Positions 52,241-64,000 of a stretch of 64,000 nt of DNA are shown here, one piece after another. The stretch lies in assembly GCF_000004075.3 (NCBI RefSeq), contig NC_026661.2:11870307-11934306 (forward strand), given 5' to 3'. How positions within the stretch are numbered: position 1 is the first letter of the stretch; the number at the start of each line of letters is the position of its first letter. The DNA comes from Cucumis sativus (Eukaryota; Streptophyta; Magnoliopsida; Cucurbitales; Cucurbitaceae). The notes beneath the pieces are model-generated. The model saw only the letters and a list, made by a program, of their open reading frames with translations, made no database searches and was not told the origin of the DNA. The translations under genes and the position numbers were made by a program.

Positions 52241-52597
52241 TCAACCGAAAAATTGACCAAAACTCATAAAACCAAACGATGCGGCAGAATCTAGACTACA
52301 GAAACACGACTATTGCAGATGCGAACTGCATTCAAAAGATAAAAGATGTGTCAGTTGAAGTTGAGAGAACCTTAAATGGCGAAAAATCCAGGGATGTTCA
52401 TCAAAGCAATTTCCGCGGTTGCCTGTTCAAAGCATTGTGTTCTTCAAAGTTTTCAAATAACACGAAGAGACAGATGGCAGTAGCACCCTCTTTTTCTGGC
52501 AGCGGAGGCGGGTAAACGCCCAACGTTAAGCTTTTAAAAAACTAAAGTAAGTTTACGATTCTACCCCTCTGAAATAAGATAAAAGTGTAAAAAAATT

Positions 52598-52636
52598 TGG
52601 CCCATACAGGTTTCGAACCAACTGAGCTAATAGGCC
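52598..52636 (-). pseudogene. tRNA-Ile(AAU)-derived pseudogene with internal deletion
   Basis: On the minus strand it starts GGCCTATTAGCTCAGTTGGT, the acceptor stem, box A and D-loop of nuclear tRNA-Ile, and continues TTCGAAACCTGTATGGGCCA, the T-loop, T-stem and acceptor end. The whole anticodon arm and variable region (about 35 nt) are missing. The junction lies at the GGTT present in both the D-loop and the T-arm. A T-run follows, as in a Pol III terminator. It cannot make a functional tRNA. Confidence 0.85.
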
Positions 52637-52639
52637 GAT

Positions 52640-54500
52640 TTGTATACTTAAGCTTTTACAACCTAATTAATTCAATTAAATACTTAAGGTATGATTAATT
52701 AGCTAAAAATGATTATGTAAATGTTTGATTTAACATTCATAATAATTTTGTCAAAATCACTAAATATTTTAAGCACACCTTCATTCTCACTATTTTTGAG
52801 TTTTATTATATATTAGTTAAAAAAAATATATTTTTATAGAATCACCAATATTCTTGGTAACAAATCTTCAAATTTTAATTTCATTTTTTATTATTTAATT
52901 TTGATTTCTATGTTTAATAACTTTCTCACAAAAACTCCTTTACATTTCCTAAATTTTCAAAACAATTACTTCAATGCCGCCTATTTTTCTTTACATATAA
53001 TAACATACTATACTTGAAAATAATATACAAAGCAAAACTTAAATTAAAATTGAAATCATATATATGATACATCATTTTAAATAAAAGAATCTATTTATTT
53101 ATTTTTAATACACCTATTTAACATTTACTCCAAATTATGACTTACATTTCATTTCGTAAATAAAAGCATGAGCTACAACAATAATAGCAAGTCTAAATTA
53201 ATAACAATTTGAGTGGCGTAGAAAAGGGGTGGGTGCAATGGCAGGTTAAGCACTAAAGTCGTTTGATGGAGTGGAGGAATAAATAAATGAAATGAATAAA
53301 GAGCTTTGATTTTTATGATTTGGAAAGTGAAGAAAAGTAATGACATAATATCGACATTTTATGGGATTGACTTTGGTTAAGTAAGCACAATAGGTGCTTC
53401 AACTATGCATTACAAAGGCGATTTGCTGTTGCTTATGCCTCTTCATGTCGACATTATTTTCTTACCCTTTTTCTCAATGCTTAACAAAAAGAAAGTGATC
53501 CCTAATCACCTTTTAACTTAATTAAATTAATAATCATGCCTTTTGAGAATCTTGAGCAGTACTATATATCACTTTTCTTATACTGCCTAATACTATTATT
53601 TTCATTGATAGGGAATTGAATGACCCAACTTTTGCTGTGAACCACACCAAGTTGCTGCCCATGCCCAAGCTTTATGCTACATCGACATGGAATTCATCGT
53701 CTCCTTCTTTACTACGCTACTCTCAAAATACTTTACAAAAATAAAACTGCATATATATTAATTATATATAGATATGCTCTAAACTCCAATTTCATAAAAT
53801 ACTCTCTTTCTTAATTCTTTTTAAAATTTATTATCTATTTTTATAGCTATTTCTAAATCTAAGTCAACGTTTTTCAATTTATATATAATTATGTGTCCTC
53901 TAACCACAATTTAGCTAATATTTCAATATTTATGGACGTGTAGATGAAAGGTAAGTTAAATAAGTTGGAAAAGATCTATTAAATTTTTAAAAATATTTAC
54001 TAGCTATACCAAAATTTCTATGAAATCACAATTTCTCTCTAAATTATGCAATTTTGAAAAGAAAAAATCAAAATATAACCACTTTCAGATTCTACAAGGA
54101 TCGTTACAAACTTAGAAATCATATATATATATTGTTCTATTTGAAAAAAAATACCTTTTTATATATATATTTACTGAAAGAAACTTATCTTACAGCTTCA
54201 TCGCCCAAACACAGACAATAGCTACACCCTCCAATGCCTCCATAGCTCAACTTGTGTTTGATTTTCCAAGTTACCGAACCAAACCTAAGCCATTCATCAT
54301 GTCCAACACGGAGGACATGACTTCTGAAAGACTACAACAGAAAATATTATATTCAGATGTAGAAGTTATTGTTTTTCTTGCACCTGTGTATCAATGGAAT
54401 GGATTCCTCTGAACTCTCGTTATTAGCCAGCCAATGAATTTTAAAAGGAACCAAGGACCTTGCCCATTCATTTTTTCCTTTTTTTTTTTATAATGTTTTT
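52640..54500. other. AT-rich intergenic DNA
   Basis: No gene recognised. Long A/T-only stretches are present (for example 52740-53200). Confidence 0.5.
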
Positions 54501-54673
54501 TCTCTTTTCATTGTATAGTATATAGGTGAAGGAAAAATTAAACTCCATCCATCACTCAAAACCCCCACTACTCAAAAGCTCTCCATTCCTCACCCTCCAA
54601 CTCCACCACTATTAATTCCTCTTCTTCTCAACCCCACTTTTACTATCCTACGCTAAACTCAAACAACAAGATC
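54500..54673 (+). promoter_or_regulatory. ZIP transporter promoter and leader
   Basis: A TATAGTATATAGG stretch (54515-54530) could act as the TATA region. It is followed by a C/T-rich leader of about 120 nt up to the ATG. Confidence 0.4.
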
Positions 54674-57344
54674 ATGTCTAAATTCTTCTTTCTTTTTCTT
54701 ACCCTCTTCCTCCCTGCTTTAGTCTCCGGCGTGGGGGCGTCATGTAGCTGTGATAAATCCGATGGGGGTGGTGCCGTCGCCACAAAAGAAGCAATGAAAT
54801 ACAAGGTGGGTTCTATTGGGTCGGTGCTGGTGGCTGGTGCTGCAGGGGTGAGCCTTCCTTTGGTGGGGAAGAAGATTCGGTGTCTGAGGCCAGAAAATGA
54901 CATATTTTTCATGATAAAGGCTTTTGCTGCAGGGGTCATTTTGAGCACTGGGTTCATCCACATACTGCCCGATGCCTTTCAAGACTTGACCTCCCCCTGT
55001 CTGGGCCAAAATCCTTGGGGAGATTTCCCATTTGCGGGTTTCATCGCAATGGCCGCCTCCATCGCCACCTTGATGGTGGACACATTTGCAACCAGTTTTT
55101 ACCAGAGACGCCACTTCAGTAAAACCAAGCAGGTAATTGCTGACCAGGAAACAGGCAATGACCATGCCGGCCACGTGCATGTTCACACTCACGCCACACA
55201 TGGCCACGCTCATGGATCCGCCCCTACTCCCACCGGAGAATTGAGCCTCGCTGACTTGATCCGCTACCGGATTATATCTCAGGTATATATAATTAGATAT
55301 TCACTTCTTTTGGCATGAGAAAAAGAAAATATATAATTATATATTGAACTTTAGATGGATTTTTTCAGGTGTTGGAATTGGGAATTGTGGTTCATTCGGT
55401 GATAATTGGTATTTCTCTTGGTGCATCGGTGAGCCCTGCCACCATTAAGCCACTGCTGGTAGCTCTGTCTTTCCACCAATTTTTTGAGGGCATGGGACTC
55501 GGTGGCTGCATTTCCCAGGTAAATTCAAACTAGAATCATATGAATGACAGGAAACAAAATATTGAGAAATCATGAAACTTCTAATTTTAAAAATGGATAG
55601 TAAATAAACAAGTTGAGTAAAGCTCATTTTGTGCACTCCTTCAATTGGGTTCAATCATTTAAAGAAAAGAAAATTGGTTAGTATAATTATTTGTTAATAG
55701 AAGAATTAAATGGATGGCATATGATCCCCTCCTCGAAAAAATGGGAAATGGGTGGTGAATACTATGTCCGTATTCCCATTAAGTGACATTATAGGTTTTT
55801 AAATGTTGAAGAATATTTGTTCAACAAAAAAAATAAATTGTTGAGGAATATCAAATGTCACCATCTTTATCTGTTTATTTAATGAAAAAAAAAAACAGAA
55901 CAAAGTTTTGAATTTTGTACCTTAGAGCTGTGTCAAAATTCACTTGATTTCTTGAATAATAAGAACTTAAATTTGAAAAGTTTTTAAAATATTCTTAAGC
56001 TTGAGTACAAATTAGATTAGTTCTTAATCATAATAGTTAACTATCTTTTTATATCAATAAATAAAAAAATAAACTATCTCGTTACATAAGTATAAATACT
56101 TGTGGGTTATTATAGTCTTAGATTATTATAGTTTGATTATAATAATTTATATTTGGGATGTAGATTATAATAATATGTATTTAGTGCGTAGACTATTTTA
56201 GTTTGATAAGAACATAGTAAGTTTACGGTAGAAAAAAATAAATGAACGATAAATGTTAAATAGTAAAGTTGTATCAAATAGTAAATACGGTACAAATTAA
56301 GAGAGTGTTGACATAATATTTACAGCAGCTAAATAAAGACTTTTAAATAGTAATTAGCATGGTAAAAGATGATTATTATAGTATGGGATAATCTTTGCCG
56401 GCTCCTTAAAGGTGTTTGGATATCCACGATCGCATTAGAATGGAATGTAATTTAATAAAAGATTTCATGTTTTGATAGAGCGTTTTGAGCCTAAATTTTT
56501 ATTAAAATTTCATTTCCTTTCGAGAGTTTTCAATTAAGCCCTATTTTCATCGTTTTTGTCCTTTACAATCGTATTTTTTGTCCCGCTCTCAATTCAACCC
56601 ATATTTCAATGCCTCTCTAATTTTCAAAAATTCTGATTAAATTTCAGTTATATGAAACACCCTCTTAATTAACCTTTCAAAACAAAGTAAAATCGTGTTT
56701 GATTTTTTATTTACACCTATATTTGTATGCATGACAAATGATTAGTTACATCCTAACCACCCTGCTTTCTCTTTCTTTACTAACCTTTGATGTCTTTGGT
56801 TCTTTTTCAACTCAATGCGTATAGCTTTAAAGAAATTAACTACAAAGGTTTTAAAAAATTTCATAAAAAGTTAGTACGTAATAGGGTTTTACTCTAGCAG
56901 TTCGTGAATTTTTCAAAGAATTAGTTACAGTTTGGAAACAAATAGACAAATTTGAAGGGGTTTTCATTTCACTATAGCAAGTTGAGAAAGCAATTGGGAA
57001 TAGGAATGAGTTTTAATTAAGGGACGCATGGCATGCAGGCACAATTTAGGTGGCGATCGGCGGCAGCAATGGCGACATTTTTCTCACTGACAGCGCCTGT
57101 GGGAATTGCTGTGGGAATCGGAATCTCAGGAGCTTATAGAGACAACAGCCGGACGGCTCTGATCGTTGAAGGAAGCATGAACTCAGCATCCGCAGGGATA
57201 TTGATTTACATGGCTCTTGTCGACCTTCTTGCTGCTGATTTCATGAACCCAAGGATGCAAAACAATTTGGGTCTTCAATTAGGAGCTAATATCTCTTTGC
57301 TTCTAGGAGCTGCTTGCATGTCTGTGTTGGCCAAATGGGCTTAG
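54674..57344 (+). CDS. ZIP-family divalent metal transporter
   Basis: Imports zinc and possibly iron or other divalent cations across a membrane, most likely the plasma membrane. Three exons, 54674-55282, 55369-55518 and 57039-57344 (1065 nt, 354 residues, typical for plant ZIPs), with GT-AG introns of 86 and 1520 bp. A signal peptide (residues 1-20) is followed by a Cys-containing extracellular start ([10 protein letters not shown]). [22 protein letters not shown] (72-93) and HILPDAF are family-typical. The cytosolic loop between TM3 and TM4 is His-rich ([15 protein letters not shown], about 167-181). TM4 carries [10 protein letters not shown] (212-221) and TM5 [11 protein letters not shown] (239-249), the metal-site helices. 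The C-terminus (SVLAKWA) is canonical. It resembles the ZIP1/IRT group; I do not assign a number. Confidence 0.95.
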
Positions 57345-58017
57345 ATCCACTTTTCCTCTCTTTTCAACTCAACTCAGTTTTGATACCGCAGGACTCTTCG
57401 CTCCCACTTCAGTACCTAACTGGCTTAGCCACTAGCCATCAAAACCAATTTAATGTTTCATACCATTGAAATCGAATGGAAGCATACATTAAAGTTATTT
57501 TTGGATCATATGGCAAAAACCATTTTAACCATTTCAAATCACATCAAACATGTTTTTAGAGTTGTGTTCAATTGCAATGTCCAAATGAATTGCTCTTTGA
57601 TCCTAATCTAAGATATGGAAAATTGCAAAATATACTTGTATTATTTTGGCTACATCTTACTCTTATTACAATGTGGTTTTAAATTCTATTTCAGGTTTTG
57701 AAAAAACAACACATATATGTAACGCTCTACTCCCCGTCTTTGGGTAGTGTGATAGGCTGTTTTCAAATTTATTGGCATTTTCATTTTTTTTTAATATGCT
57801 ATTTTTCATGTAGCAAAAGTATTTTACAATTTTGTTTGATCGTTTTGAACCATTTTTCCCCCTTTGGTTCTATATATTGAGGTAAACTTCTACTAGCGAT
57901 TTTTTCACGGTTTTTTCTTTCACTACTAATTTATTAGTACTAATTAGCATGGGCATCTCCGTAATCTTGTGATCTTGATTCCCTCCTATATGATTCATGT
58001 ATATCATAATTTTTTAA
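57345..58017. other. ZIP 3' UTR and downstream spacer
   Basis: Follows the TAG at 57342-57344. No canonical AATAAA close by and no other gene. Confidence 0.45.
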
Positions 58018-58085
58018 TGTAGGAGTGAGAATTTGAACCCGAGACCTACATACAGACGCCAGTTGAGCTAAACTCAATCTAGTCA
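58018..58085 (-). repeat. tRNA-derived SINE-like head
   Basis: Minus strand: box-A-like TTTAGCTCAACTGGC and, about 20 bp on, box-B-like GGTTCAAATTCTCACTCC. Together these are tRNA-type Pol III promoter boxes without a full tRNA cloverleaf. Confidence 0.55.
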
Positions 58086-58339
58086 ACTTCTACAATTTCT
58101 ATAAATTTTAAAAACTCTAAATTACAAACTTTTAATTCAAATCATTAAAGTTGAACACAATTACTAATTTAATTTTGATACAACCACTTATTTAAATCTA
58201 GTTATGATTACCACAGTTAACTTTTTTTGTATTATTGATGAATATAAAGTAATAATTGGAAAAAAATAGTAAAGATTTAAAAATATTATTGATAAATAAG
58301 GTACGTGTTTTCTGAGCCAGTTAATGAGGGTATGAATTT

Positions 58340-58911
58340 CATGCTTCGTGAAAAAAGTTTTTTCTTGATGGGACAATGAACATTAAGATATCATTCTTTT
58401 ATGGGCCTTACCCATGATTTTATCCTAAACCCAAAATTATAAATTTTTTTGTTGATGGATAATGTCCATAAAGATATCATTTTTCTTGATAGATCTTGCC
58501 CATGATCAGGAAACCCTAGACCCATCAGGAAAATTCTAAACCCATAAAGAAATCCAAAACAAAAATATTAATTTTTTTCAATGATGGTCATTGCAAATCA
58601 AGAAAAATTCTTCCCTGGATGGTCCTCCCATAAAAAAAATGACCTAACTAACTTGATGGACATTGTCAGTCAACTAGTATATTATCCTCGATGTTTATTG
58701 TCTGTTGAGAAATAGTTTTCTTGACATTCGTGGACCATCAACAAAACTAAGGGAACATTGTCCATCAAGGAAATCAAGAATCCACATTTTTTACGTTTCT
58801 TTGTATTTCTTCAACAAAATAAAGAGACTTTTCTTGACGTACATGACCGTCAAGATAAACATTGTATCAAGAAATTTGTGTGCATCAAGAAAGACCATAT
58901 TTATAGTAGTG
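58340..58911 (-). mobile_element. CACTA-like transposon end with subterminal repeats
   Basis: The right border, read on the minus strand, is CACTACTATAAATATGG. Inside it are at least eight direct or inverted copies of a TTCTTGA(T/C)G word (for example near 58360, 58484, 58720, 58760, 58832, 58870, 58885). This is the pattern of CACTA subterminal binding sites, from a family distinct from the one at 26165. The left border is undefined. Confidence 0.5.
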
Positions 58912-61900
58912 ATTAATTAACTTAAAGTGAGACATAATTTGTATTCAACAATATATTAAACATCAATCAACATTTCAACTATATCAACAATATATGATCT
59001 AACAACAAACAAACATTTTAAAAGTGTACAGTAGTTTGAACCTTTGTTTATTTCAATTGAGATGAAAAAAAAATCGACAACCAACAACCAAAAATCTGTG
59101 ATTGAACGTGCAACCGTCGACAAACATAAGTGGCGAGGGAGATGAAGTAGTGGTTGGCGGCAGATGGTGTGAAGCAAGTGTTGTTGTTTCAAGCAAGATG
59201 TTTGGGGGAGGGGTTTGTTGCTTTCAAAGAAGAAGTTGTTCGTTTTTTTTTTCTTCTTCTAATTCTAAGTGTATCGTTTTTAATTTAAATGTATTAAGGA
59301 GTATCAAGTGTACATCAATAGTGTGTCAAAGTTATATACCAAGTGTATCAAGAGGTATTGAGTGTATCAAGGTTCTAGGTGTATCCATACATTTTTTACA
59401 TGCCATGTTTAAAATCGTGAGTTAGGCTGATTTTTTCTATTTTAGAAAGACTAAAAGGTTTGGGCTACGTGTTAGCCTGAGCAGTAAGGGAAATATTCCA
59501 TTAGCCTCGATATTATTGTGCTTATTTGACACACCTAAATTGTGTGTATTTAGTCTTACATTTATAGTTGTTTTTATAAGATTTAACGTGTTTGCTCGCG
59601 TATTTCAGGATATTTGATTGATATTGTGTGTTGAAAGCTAAAAAAATCAAATTGAGCCAAAAACAAGGTTGAAATCGTCAATAAATTAAAAGAAAAATGG
59701 GAGGGGGTATCCTAAAACAAGGCATGCGCGACTCTAGGTAGGTAGTTTTGGCAAGCTCGTGTTGGCCAACTTCGTTTCCCCTTTTTATTTGGATGCTCTT
59801 CAACACTGATCAAGACACAAAATTCAACACATAACTCTAACCTAAAAGAGTGAGTTTATGCCTTAAAAAGTGAGAGGGTTTAAGAATTACTTTGGAGGTC
59901 ATTTGAGGTCTCGAGGTGATGATCCAGAGGAGATTGACAAATTCCATCAAGAGAGGAGATTGACGAATTCCATCAAAGTATAAGCTTCACCAGCGTGTTA
60001 AGAGAATTTGCTCAATTTCTTCTTGCCCTAAAATAAGAGAATTCGCTCAATTTCTTCTTAAGGTCTATAAATTTACTCAATTTCTTCTTGTCCTGAAATA
60101 ATAGAATTTGATTTTCAATTAATTCTCTTAATTCAAAAATACCTCAACCTTTACTCAAAAATTGCAAAATCACAAATATAAAGGGCCTAAAATGATACTT
60201 TGAATTGGCTCGCTCGTGACATGGGCAACAGAGGCAACACACACTTGCTGACATGTCCATCGGGGTACCTGGCCGCATGTTAACCTTGTATGGGGCCTTT
60301 TCGCCTGCCCCATAACCGTCTTAGGCCTTATCACGTGCTGGCCTTGTTGCGCCCACATGGCTTGTCTAGCTCTGGCGCTCGCCTCACATGCCGTTTGGCT
60401 ATGTGTTGTTTCATCCAAATGCATACACTAACCCATTTTACCTCTTTTGAATGCACTCTCCACGCTCAGCTTCCCTGATCTCGACCAACACTCGACTGCA
60501 CAACTTCTCAATCTAGATATCCTGTGTAGTTCAAAAATAAACTCAACCTCTAAGCTCATAACTCAAAATTCACTAGTTAAAATGAAAAACTTCCTTCTAC
60601 AAAGTCTCTTAAATTCCTCTTAAATACCTTACCTCAAAAGTTTAGCTTCAAATTCCAAGTATTTCATTTGTGACTTCAAATCTTTGAAGAGTGCTCTGGA
60701 GTCACTCGAGAAGTGACCTTTGATGATAAACTTCTACAATTGAAACCCTTCTTGATAACTTTTCTGTCTGGTAGCCCTAACCCTTAAAATTCACTCATAA
60801 ACAGTTCTTTTGGGACTAAAATGAGAGAAATTACACGAGCAAAAAGAGAGCAATCGTCCTCTAATGTTACCTTTATATAGTGATTTGTGCATGACTCTTG
60901 GGTGACACCTTATGTTTACAAAAATTTGAGTCTTTATATGTCTAGACATCTATTTTCCACTTCACCGAACACCCTTGAACACTTAAGACACATTTGAACA
61001 ACTAGATCTCAACCAACACATCCTTGGTCGCATGGCTAACAACTTGCCTGCATGGTACTCAATGACTTAGCCTCATATCTCATGCATGCCTCATGATGCC
61101 TAGCTAGCCTTAACGCAAAGGGGTTCTTTGCTACAACATGTGTTCATGCCTTCACCCTGTCGTTTAAAGGTTCTTGAATCCCCTTTTGGCTATATATGCT
61201 TGTCTTGGCCCTACACTCTCTTGTTGCCTATTATGTTTGGCTATCTAACATCACATCTTTGGAGGTTCACATGCCTATTACTTGGTTGCATAGCTCAATA
61301 TGCTAGCCAAGCAACGCATTGTCAACTCCAATTCTCTTCTTCCTCCTTTTGGCTGCCTTGCTTTCTATCACTAGCCAAAGTTTTTTTTTTTTTTTTTTGC
61401 CTCTTTTGGCCGCCTATCTTCAACCCTCAAATCTCCAACACTTAGGCAAATTTTCCATCAACATTTTCTTCAAAGCTACCATAGAAATAATAGCAACAAC
61501 AAAACACAACTTATCTTTCTATACACCCTAGGAAATCAAAGGGTAAGAAGATTTAGGGTTTAGAGGGAATAACTCAAATGAGATAGATGCCTTCAAGAAA
61601 GCCTTACAACTGAATTTAAACTTAAGAAATATTTCTTACTCTTCTTAGGAAAGGTCAAACAACATAATCTCTCTTTCTCAATGAAAAATTATGTTTTGAA
61701 TTTACTTAAAAACTGAAATGCTTGATTTGTAAACATGTTGAAACTTCCATTGAGATGAATCACAAGTGAACGGTTCAACAAGATCAAACTCCAACCAACA
61801 AGGAGAGGTATCAAAGATTAATTAGGAGACTAATATACTTATTCCATTCACAACCGGTATAGCATATGCAGTAAGTATTGTAAGACAATTCATGCATGCA

Positions 61901-62030
61901 CCAAGTGAAGATCATATGGAAGCTTTTCATTGAATCGATACCCCGTAATTCTCATGAGTAAAGGTCTATTCTTTGCAAAAAAAAAAAAAAAAAAATAGAG
62001 TCTAGGAAATCAAGGGATACATCGGTGCTA
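58912..62030. other. Transposon-like intergenic DNA, unclassified
   Basis: No intact gene. 59520-59700 (starting near TTGACACACC) and the CATGGC-rich part at 60200-61300 have the irregular composition of LTR or leader sequence of a retrotransposon, but I found no matching LTR pair. 59930-60110 contains short tandem copies of a GAGATTGAC(A/G)AATTC word and of a (A/T)TAAGAGAATT(C/T)GCTCAA word. Confidence 0.35.
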
Positions 62031-62770
62031 ATTGGGCTTGAAGTCATACCGGGTGGAAAGTCTACATCATGATGTTTTTACATTTGTTGGAAGTAATTTA
62101 ATTACATAGCGAAGCAAGAAACAAAAGGTTGTAGTAGGATTGAGTGTAGTGGCAAAATTTTGTGAAATGACACAAGGTAATTGTGAGTTGTTATGGATAA
62201 AACGAAGTTTACATGATCTTTGTACATGTCAGTTAAAATGATGACAGATCCAAAAAATTATTGACGCATGGTTTTATATTCTAATAAAAAAAATGTAATG
62301 AGTTAACTTAGACCTGGGTCTAAAAGGGGCTATGTGAGATAATTTTACCGCTAAACGAGCTTCTATATATTGGTATTATTTCAATTTTTTATATATAAAA
62401 GAACATAAAGTTGAGGGGGCTTTGCCTCTTTTGGCCGCCTATAGTATATACTAAATGGATCGTAAGTCAAAATCTATAGTATTATTATGTGAAAATATAA
62501 GGCAACCAATATAGCTATTGTAAATAACCCTATTCAGCAAGACCAAACGCCAAGCACATGGATGTTGATAGACACGTCATCAAAGATCACAATGCTAAAA
62601 TTAGTCTTCCATTTGCCACATCAAAGGATCAACTTGCCGATGATCTAACAAGGGTTGTTTCTGGGAAAGGTGTTTCAAAGCTTGCTGGACAAGTTGAGAA
62701 TGATCAACGCTTCTTCACCAACTTTGAGGGCGAGAGTTGGTGTGAGCAGCAAGAGAAATATTCTATTATT
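62030..62770 (+). mobile_element. Ty1/copia RNase H-end remnant
   Basis: Plus-strand translation with stops gives FVGSNLITWRSKKQKVV, then QGNCELLWIKRSLHDL. After a gap at 62558 it gives MDVDRHVIKDH and TSKDQLADDLTRVVSGK. These are the end of copia RNase H in order (the NLVTWRSKKQ, LWLKRIL, EVDRHFI and DQLADIFTK motifs). The frame is broken and no LTR is proven. A TA-rich repeat at 62880-62930 follows. Confidence 0.75.
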
Positions 62771-63845
62771 AATTATTTCCAAAATTGTGTAAATCTTCAA
62801 CCATATTATTCCGAAAATTGTGTAAATATTTTGTTTAATTTACTTTTTCTTTAAGTAATTTTCTTATGTTAATGAATCTTCTATATATATCCATCTGTAT
62901 GTATATATACATATATATTGTAACAGAAGAAATTTTTGTTCATTACGACTTCATATTAGAAATTTATTTTGTCCATTTTGAAACTCACTCTTAAGATATT
63001 TAATATTAATTTATTGATTTTTATCTTAACACCTAGGTGGTTAATTCGATTTAGTTTTGGAATTGGAAATACTAACGTACTTATGTAATAATTAGACAAA
63101 AGACCAAAGAAATATATATAGTTCAAATGACGTAACTACACATTTTCAAATAGAAAGTCAAAAGTTAGGAGTCATTCACTTGCAAATTGTTGAACAAGAT
63201 AAAACAAAAACAAACTTGTATTTTAAATATAGCAATGTTTATTGAGGATAGGGAGAATGATTGTATCATTGCAATGGTAAGAATGGAGGAGGAGGGCGAG
63301 ACATAATTAAAGATGGTTAGGAGCTTATTGAATATTTATTGATCGAGGAATGGAATCATCATCTTTTTTATTCATAAACATTTTGATTTTGCAGTATACG
63401 CTGCCTAACTTAGAACTTGACAGAGAGAGTGGAAGGAGAGGGTGGAGTAGAGATCAAGCAAGAAACACACACATAGCCAGGTACCCTTTTGTTCCATTGG
63501 TGAAGCAAGCATATATGCCAAATTTCGACATGCAAATATATTATTTTCAGCAATACAAACTTAGTTAATTATATACTTATACCAATACCAAGACCAGTCC
63601 TCAAAACCCCAACAAAAAAGCAGGAGAAAAAGAAGAGAAAACTTCCATCTCTAATCTAAGATGTACCCAGTTGGCCCTTTCCATATCTTCATTTGTACAC
63701 ATAACTAAGCAAAGTGTCTCTTCACAACTAAAAAAACAATCCAAAGAATCCCTCTTTTTCTGCCACTTGTACACTTTTTTTTGCACTCCCTCTCCCTTTA
63801 TTTAATTCCATCCCATTATTTCTCATGCAGTCCCTTGTTTTGTTT
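62771..63845. other. Intergenic DNA at the right edge
   Basis: No recognisable gene. Short frames at 63350-63568 and 63601-63786 have no motif I know. A transcription unit could begin beyond the window. Confidence 0.4.
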
Positions 63846-63888
63846 TGCTTTGCTCGGCTCTGCTCTGTTCTGCTCTGTTCTGTTCTTC
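63846..63888. repeat. CTCTG/TTCTG pentanucleotide microsatellite
   Basis: About eight imperfect five-base units (GCTCT, GTTCT) in a row. Confidence 0.75.
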
Positions 63889-64000
63889 CATGCACACTAA
63901 TTAAACTCACCTGCGGCTGATTTAAGTAAGTTCTAGTTGAGAGGCTAAACATCATCAAAACCTCATGGATCTTACCAGACTCTGCCTTCTTCTTTTCTTT

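Noticed and set aside
52279..52515. Plus-strand 78-codon frame upstream of cyclin B3
   Set aside because: No recognisable family and no splice context; it lies in the divergent upstream flank. A small gene cannot be fully excluded.
54643..55213. Long minus-strand open frames (106 and 157 codons) opposite ZIP exon 1
   Set aside because: They are antisense to a well-supported transporter exon and arise from its codon composition; the encoded sequence has no motif.

Overview
The window is nuclear DNA of a flowering plant, most likely a eudicot. Genes are split into many short exons with GT-AG introns, intergenic DNA is AT-rich, and Ty1/copia, Ty3/gypsy, hAT and CACTA debris is abundant. The gene products (a plastid GAPDH, a DCN1-like protein, a B3-type cyclin, a ZIP transporter, defensin-like peptides) are typical of eudicots. 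A cucurbit is my weak guess; nothing seen here proves it.

Layout. 1-6.5 kb (minus): a 13-exon gene for a 429-residue protein with two tandem lysozyme/SLT-like repeats and a C-terminal prenylation-type CSIM end. 8.7-9.1 kb: a decayed copia gag fragment. 10.7-14.8 kb (plus): plastid glycolytic GAPDH (GAPCp), 13 coding exons. 15.6-33.8 kb: a dispersed cluster of defensin-like (DEFL) peptide genes, with three intact two-exon genes (19.4, 23.2 and 33.5 kb), one decayed copy (15.6 kb) and one that keeps only its signal exon (24.0 kb). Transposable elements lie between them: a truncated copia (16.1-18.4), a degenerate hAT transposase split by a solo LTR (24.2-26.1), a CACTA end (26.2), a 1.45-kb solo LTR (27.6-29.1) and a degenerate copia gag-pol (29.1-31.5). 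35.0-39.0 kb (minus): a DCN1-like cullin-neddylation gene with an ATG-only first coding exon, a 24-bp microexon and a GC-AG intron. 40.9-43.7 kb: an LTR-flanked gypsy gag remnant. 43.7-44.9 kb: a probable snoRNA host locus. 46.0-51.9 kb (minus): cyclin B3, 21 coding exons. 52.6 kb: a collapsed tRNA-Ile gene. 54.7-57.3 kb (plus): a ZIP metal transporter, 3 exons. 58-64 kb: mostly transposon debris.

The most striking object is in intron 18 of the cyclin gene. A 1.09-kb hAT-like element (46992-48079), bounded by a perfect 8-bp target-site duplication and similar inverted ends, carries two copies, in opposite orientations, of the gene's own exon 17. They form a long hairpin centred on a perfect 30-bp palindrome. 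The unspliced cyclin transcript should therefore fold into double-stranded RNA matching its own message.

The annotated genes are independent housekeeping and transport genes and do not form a pathway. The DEFL cluster is the only set of related, locally duplicated genes, and four of its five copies share an upstream sequence block. All exon models were deduced by eye from splice sites and reading-frame continuity. Every multi-exon model given sums to a whole number of codons.
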